Assembly: GCA_023422775.1 (NCBI GenBank)
Contig: JAFAGM010000142.1
Coordinates: 137,560 to 201,559, forward strand
Reading direction: 5' to 3'
DNA: 64,000 nt
Origin: Pseudomonadota bacterium
GTDB lineage: Bacteria; Pseudomonadota; Alphaproteobacteria; Rhizobiales; Xanthobacteraceae
Shown: piece after piece, positions 1-8,067 of the stretch
Layout of the letters: each line of letters opens with the position of its first letter
Numbering within the stretch: the first letter of the stretch is position 1
Made by a program: the position numbers and the translations under genes
Notes under the pieces: model-generated
What the model was told of the DNA's origin: nothing
Seen by the model: only the letters and a program-made list of their open reading frames with translations
The model's database searches: none

Positions 1-59
1 ATATTGTGGAAGGCGAGATAGGTCCAGGGACTGGAACAATCGAAGAAGAATTCGAGCAT
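1..59 (-). CDS. DsbA-family / 2-hydroxychromene-2-carboxylate isomerase-like protein, N-terminus only
   Basis: Only the first 19 codons lie in the window; the gene runs off the left edge. The reading starts MLEFFFDCSSPWTYLAF, the typical first beta strand and active-site helix of DsbA-like thioredoxin-fold proteins of the HCCA isomerase group, where the SSP(W/Y)xYLA motif contacts glutathione. The cytosolic oxidoreductase or isomerase role is inferred from family resemblance alone. The start is the ATG at 59. Confidence 0.6.
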   Translation of the reverse strand, partial: MLEFFFDCSSPWTYLAFHN

Positions 60-100
60 GGCGTTGTCCTCTTTTAATTGCGGTTGATGTTGCTTCTACC

Positions 101-175
101 GTCATTGCGAGCGAAGCGAAGCAATCCATCTTGCCGCACGAAAGGTATGGATTGCTTCGCTTCGCTCGCAATGAC
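101..175. repeat. Intergenic palindrome, class A (GCGAGCGAAGCGAAGCAATCC type)
   Basis: Near-perfect inverted repeat that begins GTCATTGCGAGCGAAGCGAA and ends with its reverse complement, with a short variable centre. Seven more copies lie in this window. It would form a long hairpin and sits between two genes transcribed leftward. It encodes nothing; apparent ORFs through it are spurious. Confidence 0.9.
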
Positions 176-188
176 GAGGAGGTTAGGC

Positions 189-890
189 TTACTTCCTCCC
201 CGCCATCTCCTTCGCGCGCGCCCCGAACATATTCCTGCGCGCCTCCTCGTCGAACGGCTCTTTCACGAACTTGCCGATCGCAAGGCCCGCCTGCACCTGC
301 GGCCGCGCGCGCACCTCGGCGTACCAGCGCTTGATGTTCGGATAGTCGTCGAGTGTAAACCCTTGCGCCTTGTGGGTCATGGTCCAGGGAAAGCAGGCGA
401 TGTCGGCAATCGAGTAGTCGCCGGCGACATAGGCGCCGGTCTTGCCCAGCTGGGTATCGAGCACCCGGTAGAGCCGCGCTGTCTCGTCGCGGTAGCGCTC
501 GATCGCGTACGGGATCTTCTCGGCCGCATAGAGCGCGAAATGGCCGTGCTGGCCGAGCATGGGTCCGAGCCCGCTCATCTGCCACATCAGCCATTGCATG
601 ACGCGGGACCGCGTCCGCATCTCCTTCGGCAGGAAGCGCCCGGTCTTGTCGGCCAGATAGATCAGGATCGCCCCGGTCTCGAACACCGAAAACGGTCCGT
701 CGCCGTCGGCGGGCTCATGGTCCACGATCACCGGAATCCGGTTGTTGGGGCTGATCGCCAGGAATTCCGGCCTGAACTGCTCGCCGGCGCGAATGTTGAC
801 GGGAACGACCCGGTAGGGCAGCCCGAGTTCCTCCAGCATGATCGAGATTTTCCAGCCATTGGGCGTCGGAGCGTAGTGCAGGTCGATCAT
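189..890 (-). CDS. yfcG: Glutathione S-transferase family protein, YfcG-like disulfide-bond oxidoreductase
   Basis: The product is a 233-residue cytosolic GST-fold protein. The N-terminal thioredoxin-like domain starts with APTPNGWK (residues 7-14), carrying the Thr9 and Asn11 that E. coli YfcG uses to hold glutathione in place of a catalytic Tyr or Ser. The motifs SPNNRIPVIVDH, SVFETGAIL and GLGPMLGQ also match YfcG, and IPYAIERY lies in the helical C-terminal domain. Nu-class GSTs of this kind reduce disulfides and peroxides with two glutathione molecules. I chose the ATG at 890 because the upstream extension to 977 overlaps the divergent MetE-like gene region and is not GST-like. Family assignment is firm; the substrate is unknown. 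Confidence 0.88.
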   Translation of the reverse strand: MIDLHYAPTPNGWKISIMLEELGLPYRVVPVNIRAGEQFRPEFLAISPNNRIPVIVDHEPADGDGPFSVFETGAILIYLADKTGRFLPKEMRTRSRVMQWLMWQMSGLGPMLGQHGHFALYAAEKIPYAIERYRDETARLYRVLDTQLGKTGAYVAGDYSIADIACFPWTMTHKAQGFTLDDYPNIKRWYAEVRARPQVQAGLAIGKFVKEPFDEEARRNMFGARAKEMAGRK

Positions 891-1000
891 GACTTTCCCT
901 GGCTGTCGCCGTTGGCACGGATGGAGACGTTTGTTGTTCTGTACCTGCAGCATAAGACATGGCAGAGAGGCGCTCAATCACGTCCAACCGGGAGGCTCCC

Positions 1001-2023
1001 ATGCTGTTTCCAACCACGATCGCAGGCTCGCTGCCCAAGCCGGAATGGCTGGCCGAACCGAACATGCTGTGGGCGCCGTGGAAATCGAAAGGCGACGAGC
1101 TCGTCCGCGCCAAGCGCGACGCCACCATGCTGGCGGTGAAGGTGCAGGAGGATGCCGGCATCGACATCCTCACCGAGGGCGAGCAGGCGCGGCAACATTT
1201 TGTCCACGGTTTTCTGGAGAAAGTGGACGGCATCGACTTCGCCCACAAGGTCGAGATGGGCATCCGCAAGGACCGCTACAAGGCGATGGTGCCGCAGGTG
1301 GTGGCGCCGCTGAAGCTGAAAGGCCGCGTCCATGCCGACGAGGCCCGCGTGGCGCGCGCCCACACCACACGCAAGCTGAAATTCACCCTGCCCGGCCCGA
1401 TGACCATCATCGATACCCTCGCCGACAGCCATTATGGCGACCGCGTCAAGATGGCGTTCGCCTTCGCCGAACTCCTGAACGAGGAGGCCAGGGCACTCGA
1501 GGCCGACGGCATCAACATGATCCAGTTCGACGAGCCTGCCTTCAACGTGTTCATGGACGAAGTGCCGGTCTGGGGCGTCAAGGCCCTGGAGCGCGCCGCG
1601 CAGGGGCTGAAATGCAAGACCGCCGTGCACATCTGCTATGGCTACGGCATCAAGGCCAATGTCGACTGGAAGGGAACGCTGGGCAGCGAGTGGCGGCAAT
1701 ACGAGGAGATTTTCCCGGCGATCGCGGAAAGCTCGATCCAGCAGGTCGCGATCGAATGCCGTAACTCAAAGGTGCCGCTCGACCTGCTCGCGTTGCTGAA
1801 GGGCAAGGTGATTCAGGCCGGCGTCATCGACGTTGCCAGCGATACCGTCGAGACCGCGGAGGATGTGGTCAAGGTGATCGAGGCGGTGTCGAAATTCGTG
1901 CCTGTCAGCAACATCGTCGCGACCACGAATTGCGGCATGGCGCCGATGCGGCGGGATATCGCGGAGGCGAAGCTGATGGCGCTCGGTGCTGGGGCGAAGC
2001 TGGCAAGGGAAAAGCTGGGGTGA
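1001..2023 (+). CDS. Short cobalamin-independent methionine synthase-like protein (MetE C-terminal domain only)
   Basis: This is a 340-residue cytosolic protein corresponding to the catalytic C-terminal barrel of MetE, without the N-terminal half of the full ~750-residue enzyme. The zinc ligands expected in MetE are present: His210 and Cys212 (HICYGYG), Glu252 (AIECRN) and Cys311 (TTNCGM). It begins LFPTTIAGSLPKPEWL, typical of core-MetE proteins. Full MetE transfers a methyl group from methyl-THF-polyglutamate to homocysteine; the donor used by the short forms is uncertain, and some work with corrinoid proteins. The ATG at 1001 follows a good GGAGG ribosome site, so it is preferred over 959. 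Confidence 0.85.
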   Translation: MLFPTTIAGSLPKPEWLAEPNMLWAPWKSKGDELVRAKRDATMLAVKVQEDAGIDILTEGEQARQHFVHGFLEKVDGIDFAHKVEMGIRKDRYKAMVPQVVAPLKLKGRVHADEARVARAHTTRKLKFTLPGPMTIIDTLADSHYGDRVKMAFAFAELLNEEARALEADGINMIQFDEPAFNVFMDEVPVWGVKALERAAQGLKCKTAVHICYGYGIKANVDWKGTLGSEWRQYEEIFPAIAESSIQQVAIECRNSKVPLDLLALLKGKVIQAGVIDVASDTVETAEDVVKVIEAVSKFVPVSNIVATTNCGMAPMRRDIAEAKLMALGAGAKLAREKLG

Positions 2024-2030
2024 CAACGCC

Positions 2031-2113
2031 GTTATTGCGAGCGAAGCGAAGCAATCCATAGCGCGGCAGAGCGGATAGATGGATTGCTTCGTCGCTCCGC
2101 CCCTCGCAATGAC
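2031..2113. repeat. Intergenic palindrome, class A
   Basis: Inverted repeat beginning GTTATTGCGAGCGAAGCGAA and ending CCCTCGCAATGAC, directly behind the MetE-like stop codon. Same family as 101-175. It lies between convergent genes and could act as a transcript-end hairpin. Confidence 0.85.
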
Positions 2114-2127
2114 GGAGAGGACGTTAG

Positions 2128-2745
2128 TTAGCCCATCGCACTCGGATGCAGTACCGGGCGATACCCCGCACTCAGCGCGCGCAGCGTTGACGGCGGCGTC
2201 AGCAACTGCGCGTCATCAAGTGCGCCGTCGGCCTTGCGATAGCCCGCCATCGACCACCGCAGCGCCCTGCCCTGCACGATCAAGAAACTCTGCTCTCCTG
2301 CCTGCACCATCGCCCCATCAGGCAATTGCTCCACCGGCATCGGCAGCGGATGCAGCCGCTTCCTGCTGCGCTCGAGTCGCTCCCGATGCAGCACGGCGTC
2401 GATTTCTCGCGCGCGAATGTCGCTCACGCCATTGCCCTCTTCCCAGCAGCCACGAAACCGGTTGGCATCGTCGCGGCGGCAGAAGAAGCAGGGGCGATGG
2501 CCGGCCGCGAATGCGGTCGCCTCGTCGAGAAAGAACAGTTCGGTCCAGCTCCGCCTGCCCATCACCGGCCGCCGCCAGCCTCTGAACTCGCAGAGGCAGG
2601 TGATCCAGGCCGGAGAGGACCAGCGCTTTTTCAGCAACGTTTTCGTTGCGGGGTCATGGATGATGCCGCGGTTGCCGGTAAACAAACCGCGGTGCGGGGT
2701 GGCGATGATGCCGCCGGTGGGCGTGACGCGGTTTTGCAGGGGCAT
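2128..2745 (-). CDS. Conserved hypothetical protein with a CxxC motif
   Basis: A 205-residue soluble protein of unknown function, with no signal peptide or membrane segment. It starts MPLQNRVTPTGGIIATPHRG and contains WTELFFLDEATAFAAGHRPC followed by FFCRR. The GHRPCFFC segment gives a CxxC pair that loosely resembles the metal site of Ada-type domains, but the other two zinc ligands are not obvious. I recognise it as a protein seen across Rhizobiales, but know no assigned role. The ATG at 2745 has only a weak ribosome site. It stands alone between two class A palindromes. Confidence 0.7.
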   Translation of the reverse strand: MPLQNRVTPTGGIIATPHRGLFTGNRGIIHDPATKTLLKKRWSSPAWITCLCEFRGWRRPVMGRRSWTELFFLDEATAFAAGHRPCFFCRRDDANRFRGCWEEGNGVSDIRAREIDAVLHRERLERSRKRLHPLPMPVEQLPDGAMVQAGEQSFLIVQGRALRWSMAGYRKADGALDDAQLLTPPSTLRALSAGYRPVLHPSAMG

Positions 2746-2772
2746 GGGTTGGCTCAGTCGTTAGCCACATCC

Positions 2773-2850
2773 GTCATTGCGAGCGCAGCGAAGCAATCCA
2801 TCTCTCCCCACCTGCTGAAGCATGGAATGCTTCGCTGCGCTCGCAATGAC
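2773..2850. repeat. Intergenic palindrome, class A
   Basis: Inverted repeat with GTCATTGCGAGCGCAGCGAA at one end and its complement CGCTGCGCTCGCAATGAC at the other. It sits between the hypothetical gene start and the gpt stop. Confidence 0.9.
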
Positions 2851-2871
2851 GGAAAGCCTCACCCGCCCCCG

Positions 2872-3390
2872 TTACGGCCTTATCGGCGGCTGGAACGACA
2901 GCGCGGTGTCCCACGGAAAATGAATCCAGGTATCCTGCGACACTTCGGTGATGAAGGTGTCTACCAGCGGCTTGCCCTGCGGCTTGGCGTAGACGGTGGC
3001 GAAATGCGCGTCGGGAAGCATCTGGCGCACCATCCGCCCCGTGGCGCCGGTGTCGACGAGGTCGTCGACGATCAGCAGTCCCTTGCCGGTGCCGCCACCG
3101 AGCCTGGCGACATCGGCGGACACCCCCTTGAGCGCCTGCAGGTCACCCTGGGTGGTGTGGTCGTAGCTCGCGATGCAGACCGTATCGATGACCCGAATGC
3201 CGAGTTCACGCGCCACGATCGCCGCCGGCACCAGCCCACCCCTGGTGATCGCGATGATCGCATGAAACGGCCCGACCTCGTTGAGCCGCCAGGTCAGCGC
3301 CCGGCAGTCCCGGTGAAACTGATCCCAGGAAACCGGAAAGGGCCGGCCTGCCCGCGCCTCTGCGCTCGGTTCGGAATTATGGTCTGCCAC
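2872..3390 (-). CDS. gpt: Xanthine-guanine phosphoribosyltransferase
   Basis: The 172-residue purine-salvage enzyme converts guanine, xanthine or hypoxanthine plus PRPP to the nucleotide. The PRPP-binding signature LLIVDDLVDTGAT occupies residues 105-117, and the upstream AITRGGLVPA segment is also characteristic. The length matches family members once a ~15-residue N-terminal tail is discounted. It starts with GTG at 3390 behind an AAGG site. The CinA-like gene ends 27 bp upstream on the same strand, so the two are probably co-transcribed. Confidence 0.9.
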   Translation of the reverse strand: MADHNSEPSAEARAGRPFPVSWDQFHRDCRALTWRLNEVGPFHAIIAITRGGLVPAAIVARELGIRVIDTVCIASYDHTTQGDLQALKGVSADVARLGGGTGKGLLIVDDLVDTGATGRMVRQMLPDAHFATVYAKPQGKPLVDTFITEVSQDTWIHFPWDTALSFQPPIRP

Positions 3391-3417
3391 CTGTGTTCGC
3401 CTTGTCTAGCCGGCGCG

Positions 3418-4155
3418 CTATCGGGCGACGCCCAATCCCGCCAGCATCGCCTTCACCGCCGTCATCGCGGCGGCGAGCTTTTCCGGATCGCGCGAGCGGA
3501 CGACGAGATTGGTGTTCGGCTTCTTGTCGTCGTCCATGAACGGATAGCTGCCGATGATCGTATCAGGATGGGCGTCGGCGATCTCCCGCAGCGGCCCGCC
3601 GATATCGCCTTCGCGCGCATTGGCGCGAACCGAGTCCGACAGCATCCGCACCCCCGACTTCAGCTTGGGCGCGACGATATCCATCATCGCCTGCATGATC
3701 GAGGGGATGCCGGCCATCACGATGACATTGCCGAGCTTGAAACCGGGCGCGAGGATGGTTGCGCTCTGGATCAACTCGGCGCCATCGGGGACGCGGGCCA
3801 TGCGCAGCCGCGCCTCGTTGAGGTCCTGCTCGCTCCAGCGTTCGCGAAAGCGCGCCACCACCTCCGGGTGATGGTCGATGCCGACGCCGAACGCCCTGGC
3901 GACGCTGTCGGCGGTGATGTCGTCATGGGTCGGGCCGATGCCGCCGGTGGTAAAGACATAGGTGTATCGATTCCTCAGGGAATTCAGCGCCGCGACGATG
4001 TCGGCTTCGTCGTCGGCAACGACGCGGACCTCCTTGAGGTCGATCCCGATATTGGTCAGGTACTCGGCGATGAAGCCGATGTTCTTGTCCTTGGTCCGGC
4101 CGGACAGGATCTCGTCACCGATGACCAGAATTCCCGCCGTGACGATCTCGCTCAT
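3418..4155 (-). CDS. CinA-like / MoaB-Mog-fold molybdopterin-binding protein
   Basis: A 245-residue protein consisting of the MoCo-biosynthesis (MoaB/Mog) fold found at the N-terminus of CinA. Motifs are VIGDEILSGRTKDKN near the start, TTGGIGPTHDDIT in the middle and AGIPSIMQAMM later. It lacks the C-terminal nicotinamide-nucleotide amidase domain of full CinA, so it is the short form common in alphaproteobacteria. Related proteins act as nucleotide-sugar or ADP-ribose pyrophosphatases, but activity here is inference. A GAGGAG ribosome site precedes the ATG at 4155. gpt follows by 27 bp. Confidence 0.85.
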   Translation of the reverse strand: MSEIVTAGILVIGDEILSGRTKDKNIGFIAEYLTNIGIDLKEVRVVADDEADIVAALNSLRNRYTYVFTTGGIGPTHDDITADSVARAFGVGIDHHPEVVARFRERWSEQDLNEARLRMARVPDGAELIQSATILAPGFKLGNVIVMAGIPSIMQAMMDIVAPKLKSGVRMLSDSVRANAREGDIGGPLREIADAHPDTIIGSYPFMDDDKKPNTNLVVRSRDPEKLAAAMTAVKAMLAGLGVAR

Positions 4156-4188
4156 GACTTCTCCTCACCCCTGTCCCCGCTTACAGTG

Positions 4189-4204
4189 TGCGTTACGCAA
4201 CGCA
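4189..4204. promoter_or_regulatory. Small inverted repeat between divergent CinA-like and Anbu-cluster genes
   Basis: TGCGTT-ACGC-AACGCA gives six-base arms around four bases. It sits in the 221-bp divergent gap, about 170 bp before the ATP-grasp gene. It could be an operator, but no cognate regulator is identified. Confidence 0.25.
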
Positions 4205-4376
4205 TTGAAGTCACGGGGTTTTGCTGCCGAAATAAGCACCCGGCAGCCTCTTTTTATGGCAGCGCGGCGGACTACCCATACCAAATGCCGCAAGCCAATG
4301 CATATCGCGCTGGCCCGGCCCTTGCTACCATCCCTTCAGGTCATGCACTGTGTGACTTTGGAGATAGTCAGGATTT

Positions 4377-5795
4377 ATGGCAGTTGCGTTCGATGAAATG
4401 AACGGCCCCGGCGGGGATCTCCGCCCGGCCTATCAGGAGCTCTCCCGCTGGCTCAAGGAGACGCCGCCGGACGCCCTCGAATATCGCCGCCAGGAAGCCG
4501 AACTGCTGTTCCGCCGGATCGGCATCACCTTCGCAGTCTATGGCGACGCCGAAGCCCAGGAACGGCTGATCCCCTTCGACGTGATCCCCCGGATCATATC
4601 GGCCAAGGAATGGACGCTGCTGGAAAAAGGCCTGAAGCAGCGGGTCCGCGCGCTCAACATGTTCCTGCGCGACATCTACCACGGCCGCGACATACTGCGC
4701 GCCAACATCATCCCCGACGACCTGATCTTCCAGAATCCGGTGTTCCGCCCGGAAATGAACGGCCAGGACGTGCCGCACGACGTCTATGTCCACATTGCGG
4801 GGATCGATATCGTCCGGGTCGACGCAGACAATTTCATCGTGCTGGAGGACAACGCGCGAACGCCGTCCGGCGTCTCCTACATGCTGGAAAACCGCGAGAT
4901 CATGATGCGGCTGTTTCCGGATCTGTTCGCCCGGCACCGCGTCGCCCCCGTGGAACGCTATCCCGACGAACTGCTCTCGGCGCTGCGCTCGGTGGCACCG
5001 CTATCGGCCTCGGCGGAGCCCACGGTCGCGCTGATGACGCCTGGCGTCTACAATTCCGCCTATTACGAGCACTCGTTCCTGGCCGACAAGCTCGGCATCG
5101 AACTGGTCGAGGGCCGCGACCTCATCGTCAAGAATGACGAAGTGTTCATGCGCACCACCGAGGGCCTCAAGCGCGTCGACGTGATCTACCGCCGCGTCGA
5201 CGACGACTTCCTCGATCCCCTCACCTTCCGTCCGGATTCGGCGCTCGGCGTCCCCGGCCTGATGTCGGCCTACGCGGCCGGCAACATCACGCTGGCCAAT
5301 GCGGTCGGCACCGGCATTGCCGACGACAAGGCGATCTATTCCTACATGCCGGAGATCGTGAAATTCTATCTCGGCGAAGAGCCGATCCTGAAGAACGTGC
5401 AGACCTGGCGCTGCCGCGAGCCGAAGGATCTGTCCTACGTGCTGGATAATCTGAGCGAACTCGTGGTCAAGGAAGTCCACGGCTCCGGCGGCTACGGCAT
5501 GCTGATCGGTCCCGCCGCGACGAAGGCGACGATCGAGGCATTCCGCGACAAGCTCAAGCGCGAGCCCGAGGGTTTCATCGCCCAGCCGACGCTGGCGCTC
5601 TCGACCTGCCCGACCTGCACGGCATCCGGCCTCGCGCCGCGCCATGTCGATCTGAGGCCGTTCGTGCTGACGGGGAGCAAGCACGTCACCATCGTGCCGG
5701 GCGGGCTGACGCGCGTGGCGCTGAAGGAAGGCTCTCTGGTGGTCAATTCGAGCCAGGGCGGCGGCACCAAGGACACCTGGATACTGGACGAATAG
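4377..5795 (+). CDS. Circularly permuted ATP-grasp protein of the Anbu cluster
   Basis: The 472-residue cytosolic protein matches the circularly permuted ATP-grasp type 2 family (formerly DUF404/DUF407). Characteristic segments are RRIGITFAVYGD, NMFLRDIYHG, DNFIVLEDNARTPSGVSYML and VKEVHGSGGYGMLIGP. ATP-grasp enzymes join a carboxylate to an amine or thiol using ATP; members beside alpha-E and transglutaminase genes are predicted to make or add short peptides. It is the first gene of a set with alpha-E (16 bp downstream), transglutaminase and Anbu peptidase. The ATG at 4377 is used; the ribosome site is weak (CAGGATTT). No substrate is established. Confidence 0.9.
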   Translation: MAVAFDEMNGPGGDLRPAYQELSRWLKETPPDALEYRRQEAELLFRRIGITFAVYGDAEAQERLIPFDVIPRIISAKEWTLLEKGLKQRVRALNMFLRDIYHGRDILRANIIPDDLIFQNPVFRPEMNGQDVPHDVYVHIAGIDIVRVDADNFIVLEDNARTPSGVSYMLENREIMMRLFPDLFARHRVAPVERYPDELLSALRSVAPLSASAEPTVALMTPGVYNSAYYEHSFLADKLGIELVEGRDLIVKNDEVFMRTTEGLKRVDVIYRRVDDDFLDPLTFRPDSALGVPGLMSAYAAGNITLANAVGTGIADDKAIYSYMPEIVKFYLGEEPILKNVQTWRCREPKDLSYVLDNLSELVVKEVHGSGGYGMLIGPAATKATIEAFRDKLKREPEGFIAQPTLALSTCPTCTASGLAPRHVDLRPFVLTGSKHVTIVPGGLTRVALKEGSLVVNSSQGGGTKDTWILDE

Positions 5796-5811
5796 AGAGC
5801 GAAATTTTCGT

Positions 5812-6756
5812 ATGCTGTCGCGCACTGCCGAAAACCTGTACTGGCTGGCCCGCTACGTCGAGCGCGCCGAATATATCGCGCGCACCATCGATGCCACGCT
5901 GCGCGTCACCGCGCTTCCCGCCGCCTATATCGGCAAGACCAACGAGTGGGAATCGGCGCTGCTGACCGCCGGCGTCAGTGCCAGCTTCTTCGAGGCCTAT
6001 CAGGAGGCCAACGAGCAGAACGTGGTCGAGTATCTGGCGTTCTCGCCGTCCAACCCCTCCTCGATCAAGAACTGCATCGAGGCCGCGCGGCTCAATTCGC
6101 GCTCGGTGCGAACCGCGCTGACGAGCGAGATGTGGGACACCATCAATTCGGCCTGGATCGAGCTGCAGGAAGTCTGGGGCAAGGGCACCTCCAGCCGCGA
6201 GGAACTGGCGAAGTTCCTGCGCTTCGTGCAGGAGACGTCATTGCGGTTCGACGGCTCTGCCTACCGCACCATGCTGCGCAACGACGCCTACTGGTTCTCC
6301 CGGCTCGGGCTGCACCTCGAACGCGCCGACAACACCGCCCGCATTCTCGACGTGAAGTACCACGTGCTGCTGCCGGAGGAGGAACACGTCGGCGGCCCGC
6401 TGGACTACTATCAGTGGACCTCCATCCTGCGATCGGTATCGGCGCTGACCGCCTATCACTGGGTCTATCGCGAGACGCTGAAACCCTGGCTGATCGCCGA
6501 CCTCCTGATCCTGAACGACACGCTGCCGCGCTCGCTGGCGAGCTGCTACAGCAACCTGGTGCGCAACCTCGACCAGATCGGCGTCGCCTACGGCCGCCAG
6601 GGTGCCTCCCAGCGCCACGCCCGCGGCGTCCGCAACCGGCTTGAACACAGCCATATGGACGATATCTTCCAGCACGGCGTCCATGAGTTCATCCAGGATT
6701 TCATTGCGGACAACGCACGGCTGGGCGAGATCATCACCAGGCAGTATTTGATTTAG
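5812..6756 (+). CDS. Alpha-E domain-containing protein (DUF403)
   Basis: A 314-residue all-alpha protein that begins MLSRTAENLYWLARYVERAE, the hallmark of the alpha-E family. Further conserved pieces are FWSRLGLHLERADNTARIL-like (here YWFSRLGLHLERADNTARIL) and the DDIFQHGVHEFIQDFI tail. The fold has no proven enzyme activity; it is strictly linked to circularly permuted ATP-grasp genes and is thought to be a partner or scaffold. Only 16 bp separate it from the ATP-grasp gene, so it is the second gene of the same transcript. Confidence 0.92.
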   Translation: MLSRTAENLYWLARYVERAEYIARTIDATLRVTALPAAYIGKTNEWESALLTAGVSASFFEAYQEANEQNVVEYLAFSPSNPSSIKNCIEAARLNSRSVRTALTSEMWDTINSAWIELQEVWGKGTSSREELAKFLRFVQETSLRFDGSAYRTMLRNDAYWFSRLGLHLERADNTARILDVKYHVLLPEEEHVGGPLDYYQWTSILRSVSALTAYHWVYRETLKPWLIADLLILNDTLPRSLASCYSNLVRNLDQIGVAYGRQGASQRHARGVRNRLEHSHMDDIFQHGVHEFIQDFIADNARLGEIITRQYLI

Positions 6757-6785
6757 AGAGTTTTGGATGAACGCAACCAAGCACC

Positions 6786-6871
6786 GTCATGGCCGGGCTT
6801 GTCCCGGCCATCCACGTCTGCTTTGAGAGAGTGAGAAAGACGTGGATGCCCGGGACAAGCCCGGGCATGAC
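6786..6871. repeat. Intergenic palindrome, class B (GGCCGGGCTTGTCCCGGCC type)
   Basis: Starts GTCATGGCCGGGCTTGTCCC and ends with a near reverse complement, GGGACAAGCCCGGGCATGAC. It lies inside the Anbu gene set, between the alpha-E and transglutaminase genes, and may partly uncouple their expression. Confidence 0.9.
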
Positions 6872-6892
6872 GGATATGAACCCGGTTTTGCC

Positions 6893-7729
6893 ATGCGCCT
6901 GCGAATTGCCCACTCCACCAGCTATCGCTACGAGCCGCCGGCCACCGGCGTGATCCAGATCCTGCGCATGACGCCCGGCAGCCATGACGGGCAGTACGTC
7001 GCCGAATGGCAGATCGACGTTTCCACCGATTCCCGGCTCGACATGCACCAGGACGCGTTCGGCAACGTCACCCATGTGCTGACGCACGGGCCGATCGCCG
7101 ATCTCACCATCAACGTCGAGGGCCTGATCGAGACCCACGATACCGGCGGCGTGCTGCGCGGCACCGACGAGCGCTTTCCGCCAGGCCTGTTCCTGCGCAC
7201 GACACCGCTCACCGAAGTCAACCCGGCGATGGCGACGTTCGTGCGCGAGATGCGTGCGGAGTCTGACGGCGACATGCTCGGCTTCCTGCACGCGCTGATG
7301 GTGCAGATCAACGAGCACATGACGTTCGACGAAGATCCGACCAACTCGGGAACCTCGGCGGCAGAAGCCTTCGCACTCAAGCGCGGCGTCTGCCAGGACT
7401 ACGCGCATATCTTCATCGCCTGCGCGCGTTCCGGCGGCGTGCCGGCGCGCTTCGTCTCCGGGCATTTCCTGCGCTCCGACGGCACCGTCAACCAGCAGGC
7501 CGGCCACGCCTGGGCGGAAGCCCACGTGCCTGACCTCGGCTGGGTCGGCTTCGATGCCGCCAACGGCATCTGCACCACCGACGCCCACGCCCGCGTCGCC
7601 ATCGGCCTCGACTATCTCGGCGCCGCCCCGGTGCGCGGCACCCGCTATGGCGGGGGCACGGAGACGCTGACGGTAGCGGTCAGGGTCGACCGGGCCGGAC
7701 GATCGGGGCAGTGGCAGAGCCAGCAGTAA
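6893..7729 (+). CDS. Bacterial transglutaminase-like cysteine protease family protein
   Basis: A 278-residue protein with an N-terminal transglut_N domain (RIAHSTSYRYEPP) and a catalytic transglutaminase core. The triad is visible: Cys167 in RGVCQDYAHI, His205 in AGHAWAEAHV and Asp221 in GWVGFDAANG. Such proteins hydrolyse or transfer on amide bonds; in this gene set the role is predicted to be trimming or linking of the ATP-grasp product. There is no signal peptide, so it is cytosolic. The ATG at 6893 was chosen because the longer frame runs into the palindrome before it; the ribosome site is poor. Confidence 0.9.
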   Translation: MRLRIAHSTSYRYEPPATGVIQILRMTPGSHDGQYVAEWQIDVSTDSRLDMHQDAFGNVTHVLTHGPIADLTINVEGLIETHDTGGVLRGTDERFPPGLFLRTTPLTEVNPAMATFVREMRAESDGDMLGFLHALMVQINEHMTFDEDPTNSGTSAAEAFALKRGVCQDYAHIFIACARSGGVPARFVSGHFLRSDGTVNQQAGHAWAEAHVPDLGWVGFDAANGICTTDAHARVAIGLDYLGAAPVRGTRYGGGTETLTVAVRVDRAGRSGQWQSQQ

Positions 7730-8067
7730 CGACCACGGGCACAACCTCATCCCGAGGAGCCGCAGAGCGGCGTCTCGAAGGATGGGCTACGAGCGCGGTC
7801 CGGGCCGCATGGTTCGAGACGCGCGAAGACGCGCTCCTCACCATGAGGACTGAGGTTTATTTATCCAGCCACACGTCCTCGACGATTGTCCCGACCTGCT
7901 CCACATCCACGGGCGGCAATTCGGTGGCGCGAGAGCCGCCATGTGGCCCGCAAGGCAGGTTCTGGCCGCCGCTTGCATGCCGCGCCCCGGGAAATGGGGT
8001 TGGACGCCCCCCTGAAATTGGCTACTAGTTTGGCGCCGGAAAAATCGGGCGCGTTCGGGGACTTGGC
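7730..8067. other. Gene-free gap between transglutaminase and Anbu genes
   Basis: The gap of 338 bp holds a class C palindrome at 7745-7848, then about 220 bp of GC-rich DNA leading to the Anbu start. The long gap suggests Anbu has its own promoter, but no clear -35/-10 pair was recognised. Confidence 0.5.
7745..7848. repeat. Intergenic palindrome, class C (CTCATCCYGAGGAGC ... CTCGAAGGATG type)
   Basis: Reads CCTCATCCCGAGGAGC with GGCGTCTCGAAGGATGG inside, then GGTTCGAGACGC and CTCCTCACCATGAGG, a mostly complementary second arm. Two more copies are at 14218-14323 and 55186-55319. Confidence 0.85.

Noticed and set aside
101..175. Palindromes considered as CRISPR repeats
   Set aside because: They are dispersed single copies with internal symmetry and no regular spacers; no cas genes are present.
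4189..4204. Possible Fnr- or Crp-type box before the Anbu cluster
   Set aside because: The arms do not match TTGAT-N4-ATCAA or TGTGA-N6-TCACA, so it is listed only as a generic inverted repeat.
2326..4401. 691-codon open frame on the + strand
   Set aside because: It runs antisense through the hypothetical, gpt and CinA-like genes and through palindromes; composition is Arg/Gly/His-rich with no family match.
7857..8030. Minus-strand frame ending VDVEQVGTIVEDVWLDK before the stop at 7857
   Set aside because: The end looks protein-like, but a TAG cuts it about 54 codons upstream and there is no start; too short to call even as a pseudogene.
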